From contig JBCBHL010000010.1 of assembly GCA_038525605.1 (NCBI GenBank), forward strand, positions 1-44,780: a stretch of DNA of 44,780 nt, in the 5' to 3' direction. The notes below the pieces were generated by a model. It worked only from the letters and a program-made list of their open reading frames with translations. It searched no databases and was not told the DNA's origin. This DNA comes from JANSWY01 sp038525605. GTDB taxonomy: Bacteria; Bacteroidota; Bacteroidia; Cytophagales; Cyclobacteriaceae. Positions within the stretch are counted from its first letter, which is position 1; each line of letters starts with the position of its first letter. Positions 1-7,396 of this stretch are shown here, in pieces. Position numbers and translations under genes: made by a program.

Positions 1-739
1 TTTATTTGATTATGCATCACTTCATAAATCAAATAAACCGGGAGGATTACTTAGGGGAAAACAGCCTCAGTTTGATGGCAATTGCTATCTCCTATAATGT
101 GTTAAATATTCAGGATCAGGGTTTCAATAACCTGATGGCCATCAATAGTCAGGTTGCCTTGAATTCCGATTCTCTGCTAAGTCAGATTAAGCAACTGTAT
201 TTTGATAGAAAATATCATGTGGAATTGACTAATTCCTACATGGAAAACCTGATCAATAAAAACATCACTGGCTTAAATACAACACCAACTGGTTGTCTCA
301 GATTTACCATTTAGACAGGAAACCTTCCGAAGAACAGATTAAGTTCTATCTTGAAAATAATATTTATCGGAATGTGCTTGCTGAATACTCGCAAACAGGT
401 CCCGGAAATCATTTTCGAAGTGTGTTGTCATTTAGGAATTTTGCTCATGAGATGTATCAGTCGCTTGGCACCTATCTGAACATGAAAGACATCAGCTTAT
501 ACGATTCAGATGAGTACGCTCATTTCCTGGGAAAATACCGTATGAATGGAGAAGATGTGCAGATTACCTTACATGATAATCAACTATTTCTGGAAGGTCA
601 GAATGGGTCTGAGAAGTTCATCCCGCTGAATAAATATACTTTCACAACGAACAATGGAGGTTTTTATCATCTGACAGAGACAGGCCTTGAATTCAGATAT
701 GGCTACAGGATGATCAAAATTGATAAAACAGATAGGTGA
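1..739 (+). pseudogene. 3' part of an unrecognised gene, reading frame broken near 280-290
   Basis: The frame is open from the left window edge, so the true start lies outside. It runs to a stop at 312-314, while a second frame, open from 260 and closing at 737-739, continues the protein. Joining them near 280-290 gives a smooth sequence (...ITGLNT + NWLSQIYHLDRK...), so I read this as one gene with a frameshift, either a real lesion or a base-call error in the AC-rich stretch. The N-terminal half is helical. The C-terminal part (from about 540) has the alternating pattern of a small beta domain that follows some hydrolases and TPR proteins. The N-terminal half is loosely reminiscent of DUF6090 proteins of Bacteroidota, but I cannot assign a family. 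It is not part of the thi operon, which has its own promoter region and riboswitch. Confidence 0.5.
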
Positions 740-760
740 TTTTCTGATATTATCGCTTTT

Positions 761-893
761 AGTTTTGTATTGAGCGATTTTCGATATTTTAACGATCGAT
801 TTTTGTCGCTTTTTATGATTGATGAATTAAGACAAAATTGACTTATCCTTAAAATTAAAACCCACATAATAAGTCTTTACGATAACCCGTATT
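761..893 (+). repeat. Dispersed noncoding repeat, copy A
   Basis: This stretch matches 38859-38998. The first 39 bases differ at only three positions; the middle is more diverged with small indels; the end shares a block built around CATAATAA and GATAACC. It starts 22 bp after the broken gene. It has no evident terminal inverted repeats or ORF. The rest of the spacer, 894-1096, shows no feature I can support. Confidence 0.6.
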
Positions 894-1096
894 CTTTTGC
901 CGCAAGAAGCTTGTTGGTAAGTTCTCTAACCGTTGATGCCTGATTGCCCGGGCTTTTTGAAGGTGCTTTTAATAAAAGGTATTCGCTCTTTGATCGCAAC
1001 CTGCCCGATTGATGAAAAGAGAGGGAATTGAATTGTCAAGACAGCCCCACTCAAATAATTAATAATGAACTTACCACATTTTTTAAGATAAAAAAG

Positions 1097-1104
1097 TAGC
1101 TTTA
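1097..1104 (+). promoter_or_regulatory. Probable -7 element for the thi operon (TAGCTTTA)
   Basis: TAGCTTTA matches 7 of 8 positions of the Bacteroidota -7 consensus TAnnTTTG and ends just before the TPP riboswitch, where transcription would have to begin. No clear TTG -33 element is seen. Confidence 0.4.
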
Positions 1105-1106
1105 CT

Positions 1107-1190
1107 ACATCGTTGGGGGTGCCCGTAACAGGGCTGAGATGATACCCTATGAACCTAGATGTTTAATAACAGCGGAGGGAAACGTGCATT
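1107..1190 (+). ncRNA. TPP riboswitch (THI element)
   Basis: The conserved aptamer blocks appear in order: GGGGTGCCC, the partner GGGCTGAGA, then ACCC, GAACCT, and CGGAGGGAA near the end. CGTT (1111-1114) can pair with AACG (1181-1184) to close the aptamer. The usual CCTGAT block reads CCTAGAT here, one extra base, with a short GTT/AAC stem after it. The element lies upstream of thiM-thiE-tenA-thiD and is followed by an intrinsic terminator, so TPP binding is expected to reduce expression of the salvage genes. Confidence 0.93.
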
Positions 1191-1220
1191 GTAATTAATT
1201 TGATAGCTATCAATATACAG

Positions 1221-1252
1221 GCCACTTTCATTGCTGTGAAAGTGGCTTTTTT
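1221..1252 (+). terminator. Intrinsic terminator in the thiM leader (riboswitch expression platform)
   Basis: A perfect 10-bp stem, GCCACTTTCA with TGAAAGTGGC, closes a 6-nt loop and is followed by TTTTTT. It sits between the TPP aptamer and the thiM start, 28 nt before the ATG, which fits transcription attenuation. The palindrome TGATAGCTATCA at 1201-1212 lies between aptamer and terminator and could take part in alternative folding; I did not model it. Confidence 0.88.
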
Positions 1253-1280
1253 AATTTATACGGAATAGACAAAAGGATAT

Positions 1281-2054
1281 ATGGCTGAAAACAATCAATT
1301 GAAAAACGTGATTCAGGAGTTGAGTGAGAAAGCACCTTTGGTACATAACATTACCAATTATGTTGTCATGAACAATACTGCCAATGCGCTGCTGGCAATC
1401 GGTGCATCGCCTGTAATGGCGCATGCAATAGAGGAGGCGGCAGATATCACGACGATATCGTCAGCACTGGTGATTAACATTGGTACATTGAGCCCCAAAT
1501 GGGTAGAGGCAATAGAGATTGCCATGCAAAAGGCCAATGAGCTGAATAAACCGATCGTTCTCGATCCGGTAGGCGTAGGCGCATCGACATACAGAACAGA
1601 AACATCTATCAAGCTTGCGGCAAATTACAAACCTTCTGTGATCAGAGGAAACGCTTCGGAGATCATGGCTTTGGCACAATTTAGCAATAGTACCAAAGGC
1701 GTGGATAGTACTGTCAGTTCCGATAATGCACTGGATGCGGCAAAAGCGCTTTCACAAGAGTTGAATAACACCATTGTCATCAGCGGTGAAACAGATTATA
1801 TTGTAACTGGTGATCGGGTAGATCAGGTCACAGGCGGAAGTGCGATGATGGCCAAAGTAACAGGTATGGGCTGTACTGCTACTGCTATGATTGGTGCTTG
1901 CCTGGCAGTAAACTCAGATTACCACGGCGCTGCAATCAATGCGATGGAGATTATGGGAAAAGCAGGCAGTGCGGCAGAGAAAATATCAAATGGACCGGGA
2001 AGTTTTCAAATGAACTTTTTAGATGCGCTTTACCAGTTGACGCGCGAGCAATAG
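1281..2054 (+). CDS. thiM: Hydroxyethylthiazole kinase
   Basis: ThiM phosphorylates 4-methyl-5-(2-hydroxyethyl)thiazole with ATP, giving the thiazole half used by ThiE; it acts in the cytoplasm. At 257 residues it has the usual family length. Visible motifs are the N-terminal VHNITNYVVMN block (21-31), LDPVGVGAS (94-102), RGNASEI (122-128) and the catalytic-region VTGMGCTATAM (193-203), with Cys198 in the ribokinase-like anion hole. It is the first gene of the riboswitch-controlled operon, and the gap to thiE is 73 nt. No thiC, thiG or thiH is present nearby, so this cluster reads as salvage. Assignment is secure. Confidence 0.96.
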   Translation: MAENNQLKNVIQELSEKAPLVHNITNYVVMNNTANALLAIGASPVMAHAIEEAADITTISSALVINIGTLSPKWVEAIEIAMQKANELNKPIVLDPVGVGASTYRTETSIKLAANYKPSVIRGNASEIMALAQFSNSTKGVDSTVSSDNALDAAKALSQELNNTIVISGETDYIVTGDRVDQVTGGSAMMAKVTGMGCTATAMIGACLAVNSDYHGAAINAMEIMGKAGSAAEKISNGPGSFQMNFLDALYQLTREQ

Positions 2055-2127
2055 TGTAGCTGAAAGTCCTGTAAGTGTCTTGAGCTGATATTTTACAGAG
2101 ATAATAGATTAGTTTAAATTGAAATAG

Positions 2128-2772
2128 GTGAAAGCAACAGATTACTCCCTGATGTTTGTATCTGATGAACGTGTCACAGACGATCAGCAATTCTTTCATA
2201 TTTTGGAATCGAGCCTGAAAGGTGGCGCCACCATCATTCAGCTGAGAGAAAAAATGATGAGTACAAATCGGTTTTATGAGCGTGCTTTGGCTGCAAAGGC
2301 AGTATGTTCCCGCCATCAAGTACCATTGATTATCAACGACAGAGTGGATATCGCCCTGGCCGTAGATGCAGATGGCGTGCATATAGGGCAGACAGATTTA
2401 CCAGTGGCGGTGGTCAGAGATTTGCTGGGCGCAGATAAAATCGTAGGCTGGTCTGTCAGTAATGAAGAACAAGCTGTCATAGCCAATGATCTGGCCGTAG
2501 ACTACATCGGCCTTTCTCCTATATTTCACACAGGTACTAAGACTGAAGACCTGGATCCTCCTTTGGGAATTGACGGGTTGAAAAAGTTAAAATCTATTTC
2601 AAACAAACCCATCGTTTGTATTGGGGGAGTTACCAAAGAGAATACATCCGATGTGATCAAATACGGTGCTGATGGCATTGCGGTAGTTTCGGCAATTTCG
2701 CAGGCAGCTGATCCGGCGAAAGCCACAAATCAATTAAAAGAAATTATATGTCAGGTTGGTACGAAGAGATAA
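2128..2772 (+). CDS. thiE: Thiamine-phosphate synthase
   Basis: ThiE joins HMP-pyrophosphate and thiazole phosphate to make thiamin phosphate on a TIM barrel. At 214 residues it is full length. The motifs run in the right order: QLREK (38-42), INDRVD (69-74), DGVHIGQTD (82-90), GLSPIFHTGTK (128-138), IGGV (165-168) and GADGIAVVSAI (180-190), covering pyrophosphate, magnesium and thiazole-phosphate contacts. The start is GTG, the first initiator in a frame that begins with the expected MKATDYSLMFVSD. Its 3' end overlaps tenA by 25 nt, which implies cotranscription and probably coupled translation. Confidence 0.96.
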   Translation: MKATDYSLMFVSDERVTDDQQFFHILESSLKGGATIIQLREKMMSTNRFYERALAAKAVCSRHQVPLIINDRVDIALAVDADGVHIGQTDLPVAVVRDLLGADKIVGWSVSNEEQAVIANDLAVDYIGLSPIFHTGTKTEDLDPPLGIDGLKKLKSISNKPIVCIGGVTKENTSDVIKYGADGIAVVSAISQAADPAKATNQLKEIICQVGTKR

Positions 2773-3401
2773 GCGCACAAACGGCACTTATTTTACAAAA
2801 AATAAAAGAGCATCCTTTCATCATCGAACTGATGGCAGGAACCTTGTCTAAAGAGGTATTTGATTTTTATATTAATCAGGATACTCTATATCTATCAGAG
2901 TATAAAAAGGTGTTGGCTCAGGTAGGCATCAGATGTGCAGACGAAGAGGAGACGCAGTTTTTTCTCGATGCTGCCACCGGAATTATTGATGTGGAGAAAG
3001 CCCTGCATCAGAATTTTTTGAAGCCTGAAAAAGCGATGAACGGCCCATCTCCAACCTGCGAACTTTATACGAGTTACTTATCGCACATGGTGCATACTAA
3101 GTCTTTAGAAGAGGGACTTGCTGCGGTGTTGCCGTGTTTTACGATTTATCAGCAGGTGGGAGATTATATCCTGGCAAATCAAAGTAATGAAAGTGATAAT
3201 CCTTATCAGGGCTGGATCAATACTTATGGAGGTGAAGAGTTTGCCAACTCGGTTATCAGGGCTATTGAAATCACAGAAAAGCATGCTCATGTTGCTCCGA
3301 AGGAAGTGATTGGTAGAATGAATGAAGCCTTTGAAAAAGCTTCGAAACTGGAATGGATGTTTTGGGACAGCGCATACAATAAAGAATCATGGAAAATATA
3401 A
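2748..3401 (+). CDS. tenA: Aminopyrimidine aminohydrolase / thiaminase II
   Basis: TenA hydrolyses the C-N bond of damaged pyrimidines, returning aminopyrimidine from thiamin breakdown products to HMP. The 217-residue all-helical sequence keeps the residues known from Bacillus TenA: Asp45 and Tyr48 in the INQDTLYL block, Tyr110, the nucleophile Cys130 in LPCFTIY, Tyr134, Tyr160 and a C-terminal Glu202. The start overlaps thiE by 25 nt and the end overlaps thiD by 13 nt. Its place between thiE and thiD points to HMP salvage rather than thiamin destruction. Confident. Confidence 0.95.
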   Translation: MSGWYEEISAQTALILQKIKEHPFIIELMAGTLSKEVFDFYINQDTLYLSEYKKVLAQVGIRCADEEETQFFLDAATGIIDVEKALHQNFLKPEKAMNGPSPTCELYTSYLSHMVHTKSLEEGLAAVLPCFTIYQQVGDYILANQSNESDNPYQGWINTYGGEEFANSVIRAIEITEKHAHVAPKEVIGRMNEAFEKASKLEWMFWDSAYNKESWKI

Positions 3402-4204
3402 CAACACCTTATACCAGCGTTTTAACGATTGCAGGAAGTGATTCCGGAGGATGCGCCGGGATTCAGGCAGACATCAAAAGTATCTCAGCATGTGGAGCCT
3501 TTGCTGCCAGTGTCATTACAGCTACTACTGCACAAAATACGCAGGGAGTTACAGATATCCATCCTATTCCTGTGCCTCATATTGAAAAACAACTGGATGC
3601 GGTTTTTTCCGATATCGATTTTGGTGCGGTGAAAATAGGGATGCTTCATTCGTGCGAGGTGATTGAAACGATAGCAGATAAGTTATCAGCATATGGTGCT
3701 AAAAATGTGGTACTGGACCCTGTGATGGTTGCCACTTCAGGTGATAAGCTGATCAATGATGATGCAATCAACTGTTTAAAATCTCTGTTACGACAAGCAA
3801 AGCTGATAACACCGAATAGCAAGGAAGCTGAAATATTGATAGATCATGCTATCGATCGGAAAAATGCATCTGCTACAGCAAAGGAAATTGGTCAGCAGTT
3901 TCAAACTTCGGTGCTTTTAAAAGGAGGACATTTAGCTGACTTAGGAGCGGTAATGACTGATGTGCTTTATGATTACGAAACAGATCAGATAGTTGAGATC
4001 AGCAACCCAAAGGTAAATACGCACAATACCCACGGAACAGGTTGCAGCTTATCGTCAGGTATCGCGGCATTTCTATCCAAAGGCGATGATCTGGAAGATG
4101 CAGTGAGAAAGGGATGTGCTTACATCAACCAGGCTATTGTAGGTGGTCAATATAAAGTGCTCGGAAAAGGCAATGGCCCTATCAACCACTTTGGTTCGGA
4201 TTGA
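3389..4204 (+). CDS. thiD: Hydroxymethylpyrimidine (phosphate) kinase
   Basis: ThiD phosphorylates HMP twice, giving HMP-pyrophosphate for ThiE. At 271 residues it has family length. The ribokinase-fold signatures are present: TIAGSDSGGCAGIQADIK (13-30), the VLDPVMVATSG block (108-118), TPNSKEAE (141-148), LLKGGH, and the HNTHGTGCSLSSGIAAF anion-hole motif near the C-terminus. It overlaps tenA by 13 nt and ends the operon. A weak hairpin after the stop has no T-run, so no terminator is called. ThiE, TenA, ThiD and ThiM together can rebuild thiamin phosphate from environmental halves. Confidence 0.96.
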   Translation: MENITTPYTSVLTIAGSDSGGCAGIQADIKSISACGAFAASVITATTAQNTQGVTDIHPIPVPHIEKQLDAVFSDIDFGAVKIGMLHSCEVIETIADKLSAYGAKNVVLDPVMVATSGDKLINDDAINCLKSLLRQAKLITPNSKEAEILIDHAIDRKNASATAKEIGQQFQTSVLLKGGHLADLGAVMTDVLYDYETDQIVEISNPKVNTHNTHGTGCSLSSGIAAFLSKGDDLEDAVRKGCAYINQAIVGGQYKVLGKGNGPINHFGSD

Positions 4205-4468
4205 GCGGAGATAACAGTAATCTCTCAATTGGGGCGAAATTAGTGGATTGATCTTAAGATTTAGCTTTGCTACAATTCTTCACGGATCAATGCTTTGCTT
4301 TCAATTAATCTATCTAGGTATTTTCGGGAATTGATAATTTTCCGAAAGCCAACAGGGATTATTGGTCATGGTTGTTTATTTTACAAATAGTTAAACCAAC
4401 AGGTAACCCAATATATCTGTATGTATTAACTATCAAAAGATTGTCATTGAAACCTTATTTACAATTAT

Positions 4469-5089
4469 ATGGAATGGAAATTTAGTTCAGCTCAGAGGAT
4501 CCGTACAGCTCTGGCACTGTTGGTTGTTTTCTTAATTGTAATAGCGACAAATATGATCGACAAAAATCACTTTGCTACTGTGCAAAAGAGTGTAAGAACG
4601 ATCTACGATGACAGGATGGTAGCCAAAAACTATATTTATAAAATTTCAAGACAACTGGCTCTCAAAAGGGGCGTTCTTCAATCGGGGAATAAAGAAAACA
4701 TCATTCGGTTAAATAGCAGCTACAATGATTCCATTCAATCTCTAATTGAAAAATATGGACAAACAAAACTCACAGAAAGAGAAGTTCGCCGTTTTCAATT
4801 ACTAAAAGATAACCTTGACAGACTTTATCAGAGCGAGAATTTTCTGGAAGGTGAAATAACGCTCAGTACAGAATTGTCTCTGCCCAATGAGTTTGAATTG
4901 CATTTTGCTAATGTCACAGAAGATCTTGATACGCTGGCGGAAATTCAGATGAGCGAAGGTCGACGAGAGAAGGCAATTTCTAACAGAGCTGTTGAAAGCA
5001 GTAACCTCATTTCCAAGCTGGAAATCGGTTTTGTGATATTGATAGGTTTTTTGATACAAATTTTGATTTTCGTAAAACCCCTGAAGTAG
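4469..5089 (+). CDS. Membrane sensor with a four-helix-bundle (MCP-type) domain and no output domain
   Basis: The 206-residue protein has a short cytoplasmic N-terminus, a membrane helix at about 14-31, a roughly 150-residue helical extracytoplasmic region and a second membrane helix at about 184-203, then stops after four residues (VKPLK end). This is the outline of a 4HB_MCP ligand-binding module without HAMP, kinase or chemotaxis signalling domain. Such stand-alone forms occur in Bacteroidota, and their partner is generally unknown. There is no two-component gene next to it. The ATG is the first in frame; the ribosome site is weak, as is usual in this phylum. The fold call is an inference from topology and composition. 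Confidence 0.6.
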   Translation: MEWKFSSAQRIRTALALLVVFLIVIATNMIDKNHFATVQKSVRTIYDDRMVAKNYIYKISRQLALKRGVLQSGNKENIIRLNSSYNDSIQSLIEKYGQTKLTEREVRRFQLLKDNLDRLYQSENFLEGEITLSTELSLPNEFELHFANVTEDLDTLAEIQMSEGRREKAISNRAVESSNLISKLEIGFVILIGFLIQILIFVKPLK

Positions 5090-5267
5090 TTGGATTCAAT
5101 TTTTTGGTGCACTAAGTAGCGGTGTAGATTTTTGAGTCAAAGCAAAAAGAAGGGTCCGTCGTGTGGTCAGTGCCTTTCTTGCACAATGGCTTAAAAGATT
5201 AAAGGGGAGTAGCCTAAATATCCTGTGATTCCTGTTAAATGATCGTTAAATACATAAAATCGATTTC

Positions 5268-5915
5268 ATGAAAATAGTGAAGACAATCATTAAATGGATT
5301 TTATACTTTTTCTGCATTCCGCTTTCATACCTGATCATATCATTGATTTTGTCTTACATTACAGTTGATCGGAAAATACAGCAAGAGGATTCATCAAAGT
5401 CGGTTTATCTCAATACCAATGGGATTCATTTAGACATTGTTATACCCGTCGAAAATGTTGACAGTCTGTTGCAATTGGGACTGAAACGAAATCGATTTGA
5501 TAAATACCTTTCATTTGGCTGGGGAGATGAAGATTTCTATCTCAATACACAAAACTGGAGTGATCTGACCTTTGGAAATGCTTTTAAAGCGGTATTTCTA
5601 AAAAGCTCAACTTTAATGCATGTAACCCGGTATCGGTCGAAGCAACCCGACTGGATTGAAGTGAAGGTAACTGAAGCGGAACTCCGTAAATTGAATGTCT
5701 ATATCCTAAATTCTTTCTTGACAGACGAAAGCGGAGAAAAAATCATTTTGGAAAATCGGGGATATTCTTCGATCGATGATTTTTACAAGGCAAAAGGTAG
5801 TTATTCCGGCTTCAAAACCTGTAATTCGTGGGTGAACGCAGGATTCAAAGCAAGTGGTTTGAAATCTTGCTTGTGGACACCTTTCGATTTTGGGTTGATG
5901 AATAAGTATCAATAA
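5268..5915 (+). CDS. DUF2459 / TIGR02117 family membrane-anchored protein
   Basis: A single N-terminal membrane helix (about 9-31) is followed by a domain with the features of the DUF2459 (TIGR02117) family: NGIHLDIVIPV near 53-63, the strongly conserved SFGWGDEDFYLNT block, and CNSWVNAGFKASGLK near the C-terminus, where Cys and Trp recall a papain-like or NlpC-like arrangement. In some proteobacteria the family is listed as urease-associated, but no urease genes occur here and no reaction is established. The 179-nt gap upstream has no recognisable RNA gene. Confident in the family, not in function. Confidence 0.85.
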   Translation: MKIVKTIIKWILYFFCIPLSYLIISLILSYITVDRKIQQEDSSKSVYLNTNGIHLDIVIPVENVDSLLQLGLKRNRFDKYLSFGWGDEDFYLNTQNWSDLTFGNAFKAVFLKSSTLMHVTRYRSKQPDWIEVKVTEAELRKLNVYILNSFLTDESGEKIILENRGYSSIDDFYKAKGSYSGFKTCNSWVNAGFKASGLKSCLWTPFDFGLMNKYQ

Positions 5916-5958
5916 GTGATCTGATTTTGTGGAAACCTTACTCGAATCAGTAAACTAT

Positions 5959-5966
5959 TATTTTTG
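5959..5966 (+). promoter_or_regulatory. -7 promoter element TATTTTTG
   Basis: Exact match to the Bacteroidota -7 consensus TAnnTTTG, ending 23 nt before the ATG of the Crp-family gene at 5990. No convincing TTG -33 element was found. Confidence 0.5.
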
Positions 5967-5989
5967 TACAATCATAAACACTAAAAAAT

Positions 5990-6559
5990 ATGCTTCAGGA
6001 AGTAGCTAATTTTTTCAAAACTGAATATCCATTGAATGAGCATGGATTGGAAGAGCTGTTTTCTCTGTTTAAGGTTGAAAAGTATAGAAAAGGAGACATC
6101 ATTCTCGAAGCAGGCACTACCGAAAGAAAACTTAGATTTTTAAATGTCGGCATGGTCAGAGAGTACTATCACAGTCAGGGTAAGGAAGTCAACATCAACT
6201 TTTACACAAAACCGCAATTCATTTCTGATTTATTAAACTTCAGTCAAAATTCTACCACAAAAAAGAATCAGGAATGTCTGTCAGATGTAGAGATGCTCAG
6301 TATTGAAAGATACGCATTCTTCGATTTGCTGGAAAAGTACGAATGCGGGAAGTCCTTCGTTGAGTCGTCTTTTCAAAAAATATTGAAGCAGAAAGAATTG
6401 TTGGAGTTTAATCGGATCACTAAAACACCTGATGAACTCTATAAAGAATTACTGATCTACAAACCGGATTGGCTGCAGTTCATTCCGCAGTATCACATTG
6501 CATCATATTTGAATATTACACCCGAAACGCTGAGCAGAATAAGAAAGCGTATTTCTTGA
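5990..6559 (+). CDS. Crp/Fnr-family transcriptional regulator
   Basis: The 189-residue protein has the Crp layout: an N-terminal cyclic-nucleotide-binding beta roll (KYRKGDIILEAGTTERKLRFLNVG and following strands), a connecting helix, and a C-terminal helix-turn-helix ending in YLNITPETLSRIRKR, the recognition helix typical of Bacteroidota Crp-like proteins. The phosphate-binding cassette residues of true cAMP receptors are not evident, so a cAMP ligand is doubtful. The MBL-fold hydrolase gene follows after 55 nt in the same direction, and this pairing suggests shared regulation. Confidence 0.9.
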   Translation: MLQEVANFFKTEYPLNEHGLEELFSLFKVEKYRKGDIILEAGTTERKLRFLNVGMVREYYHSQGKEVNINFYTKPQFISDLLNFSQNSTTKKNQECLSDVEMLSIERYAFFDLLEKYECGKSFVESSFQKILKQKELLEFNRITKTPDELYKELLIYKPDWLQFIPQYHIASYLNITPETLSRIRKRIS

Positions 6560-6614
6560 TTTGGATCAATGGGATTTATCGCCTTCAAATCGACTTTTGT
6601 AAAAAAATCAAGAT

Positions 6615-7388
6615 ATGCTAAGAATACACCACATAAGAAATGCCACCATGATTCTTGAAACAGAGAATGACGTTGTTTTAATAGACCCGATGCTCGGGGA
6701 TCAGGGAATTCTACCGAGTTTTACTTTTTTTAGATCTAAGCCGAGAAAAAATCCTACAGTGCCTTTACCGCCAAACATCGAAGGAATATTTGAAAAAGTT
6801 ACACATTGTCTGATTACACATCAGCATCCGGACCATATAGACAAGAAAGGAATGAAGTTCCTGGTACAAAACAAGATTCCGGTTACCTGTAGCATCAAGG
6901 ATGAAAAGGCATTGAGGAAAAAAGGGCTTCATGTTGTTCAATCCTTGAAATATTGGGAAGAGCAAAGTTTTTTGGACGGAACCATCCAGGGTATTCCTGC
7001 TAAACACGGTTACGGTTTTGTCTCCAGACTGATGGGAAATGTTTGCGGTTTTTACATCAAACGACCTAATCAGAAATCAATCTATCTCAGCTCGGACACG
7101 ATCTATACGGAATCAGTGCACAAAGTACTGACTGATTATCAACCGGATATTAGCGTATTAGCCAGTGGAGCAGCTCAGTTTGATCTTTTCAAACCATTGA
7201 TTATGAATAAAGAGGATATTCTGACGTTTGTGAAGAATGCTCCCGGCAAGGTCATCGCAAATCACATGGAATCAGTCAATCATTGTCCGATGACTCGTAA
7301 GAAGCTGAAAACCATTTTAACGGATCAGCAATTGATTGATAAAGTATTTATTCCTGAAGATGGAGAGGTCATGGAAATTACTAAATAG
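6615..7388 (+). CDS. MBL-fold metallo-hydrolase (UlaG-like)
   Basis: The 257-residue protein starts with LRIHHIRNATMIL, a typical opening strand of UlaG-like metallo-beta-lactamase-fold enzymes, then has VVLIDPMLGDQG, the metal motif THQHPDHID (H-x-H-x-D-H) near 73-81, SSDTIY and a C-terminal NHMESVNHCPMTR with a likely metal-binding His. Substrate is unknown; relatives act on lactones, phosphodiesters or nucleotides. It lies downstream of the Crp-like gene and meets the minus-strand mutS-like gene tail-to-tail across 8 nt. Confidence 0.88.
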   Translation: MLRIHHIRNATMILETENDVVLIDPMLGDQGILPSFTFFRSKPRKNPTVPLPPNIEGIFEKVTHCLITHQHPDHIDKKGMKFLVQNKIPVTCSIKDEKALRKKGLHVVQSLKYWEEQSFLDGTIQGIPAKHGYGFVSRLMGNVCGFYIKRPNQKSIYLSSDTIYTESVHKVLTDYQPDISVLASGAAQFDLFKPLIMNKEDILTFVKNAPGKVIANHMESVNHCPMTRKKLKTILTDQQLIDKVFIPEDGEVMEITK

Positions 7389-7396
7389 ACAACAGG

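Noticed and set aside
5090..5267. tRNA or other stable RNA in the gap after the four-helix sensor
   Set aside because: No cloverleaf or known RNA motif could be found.
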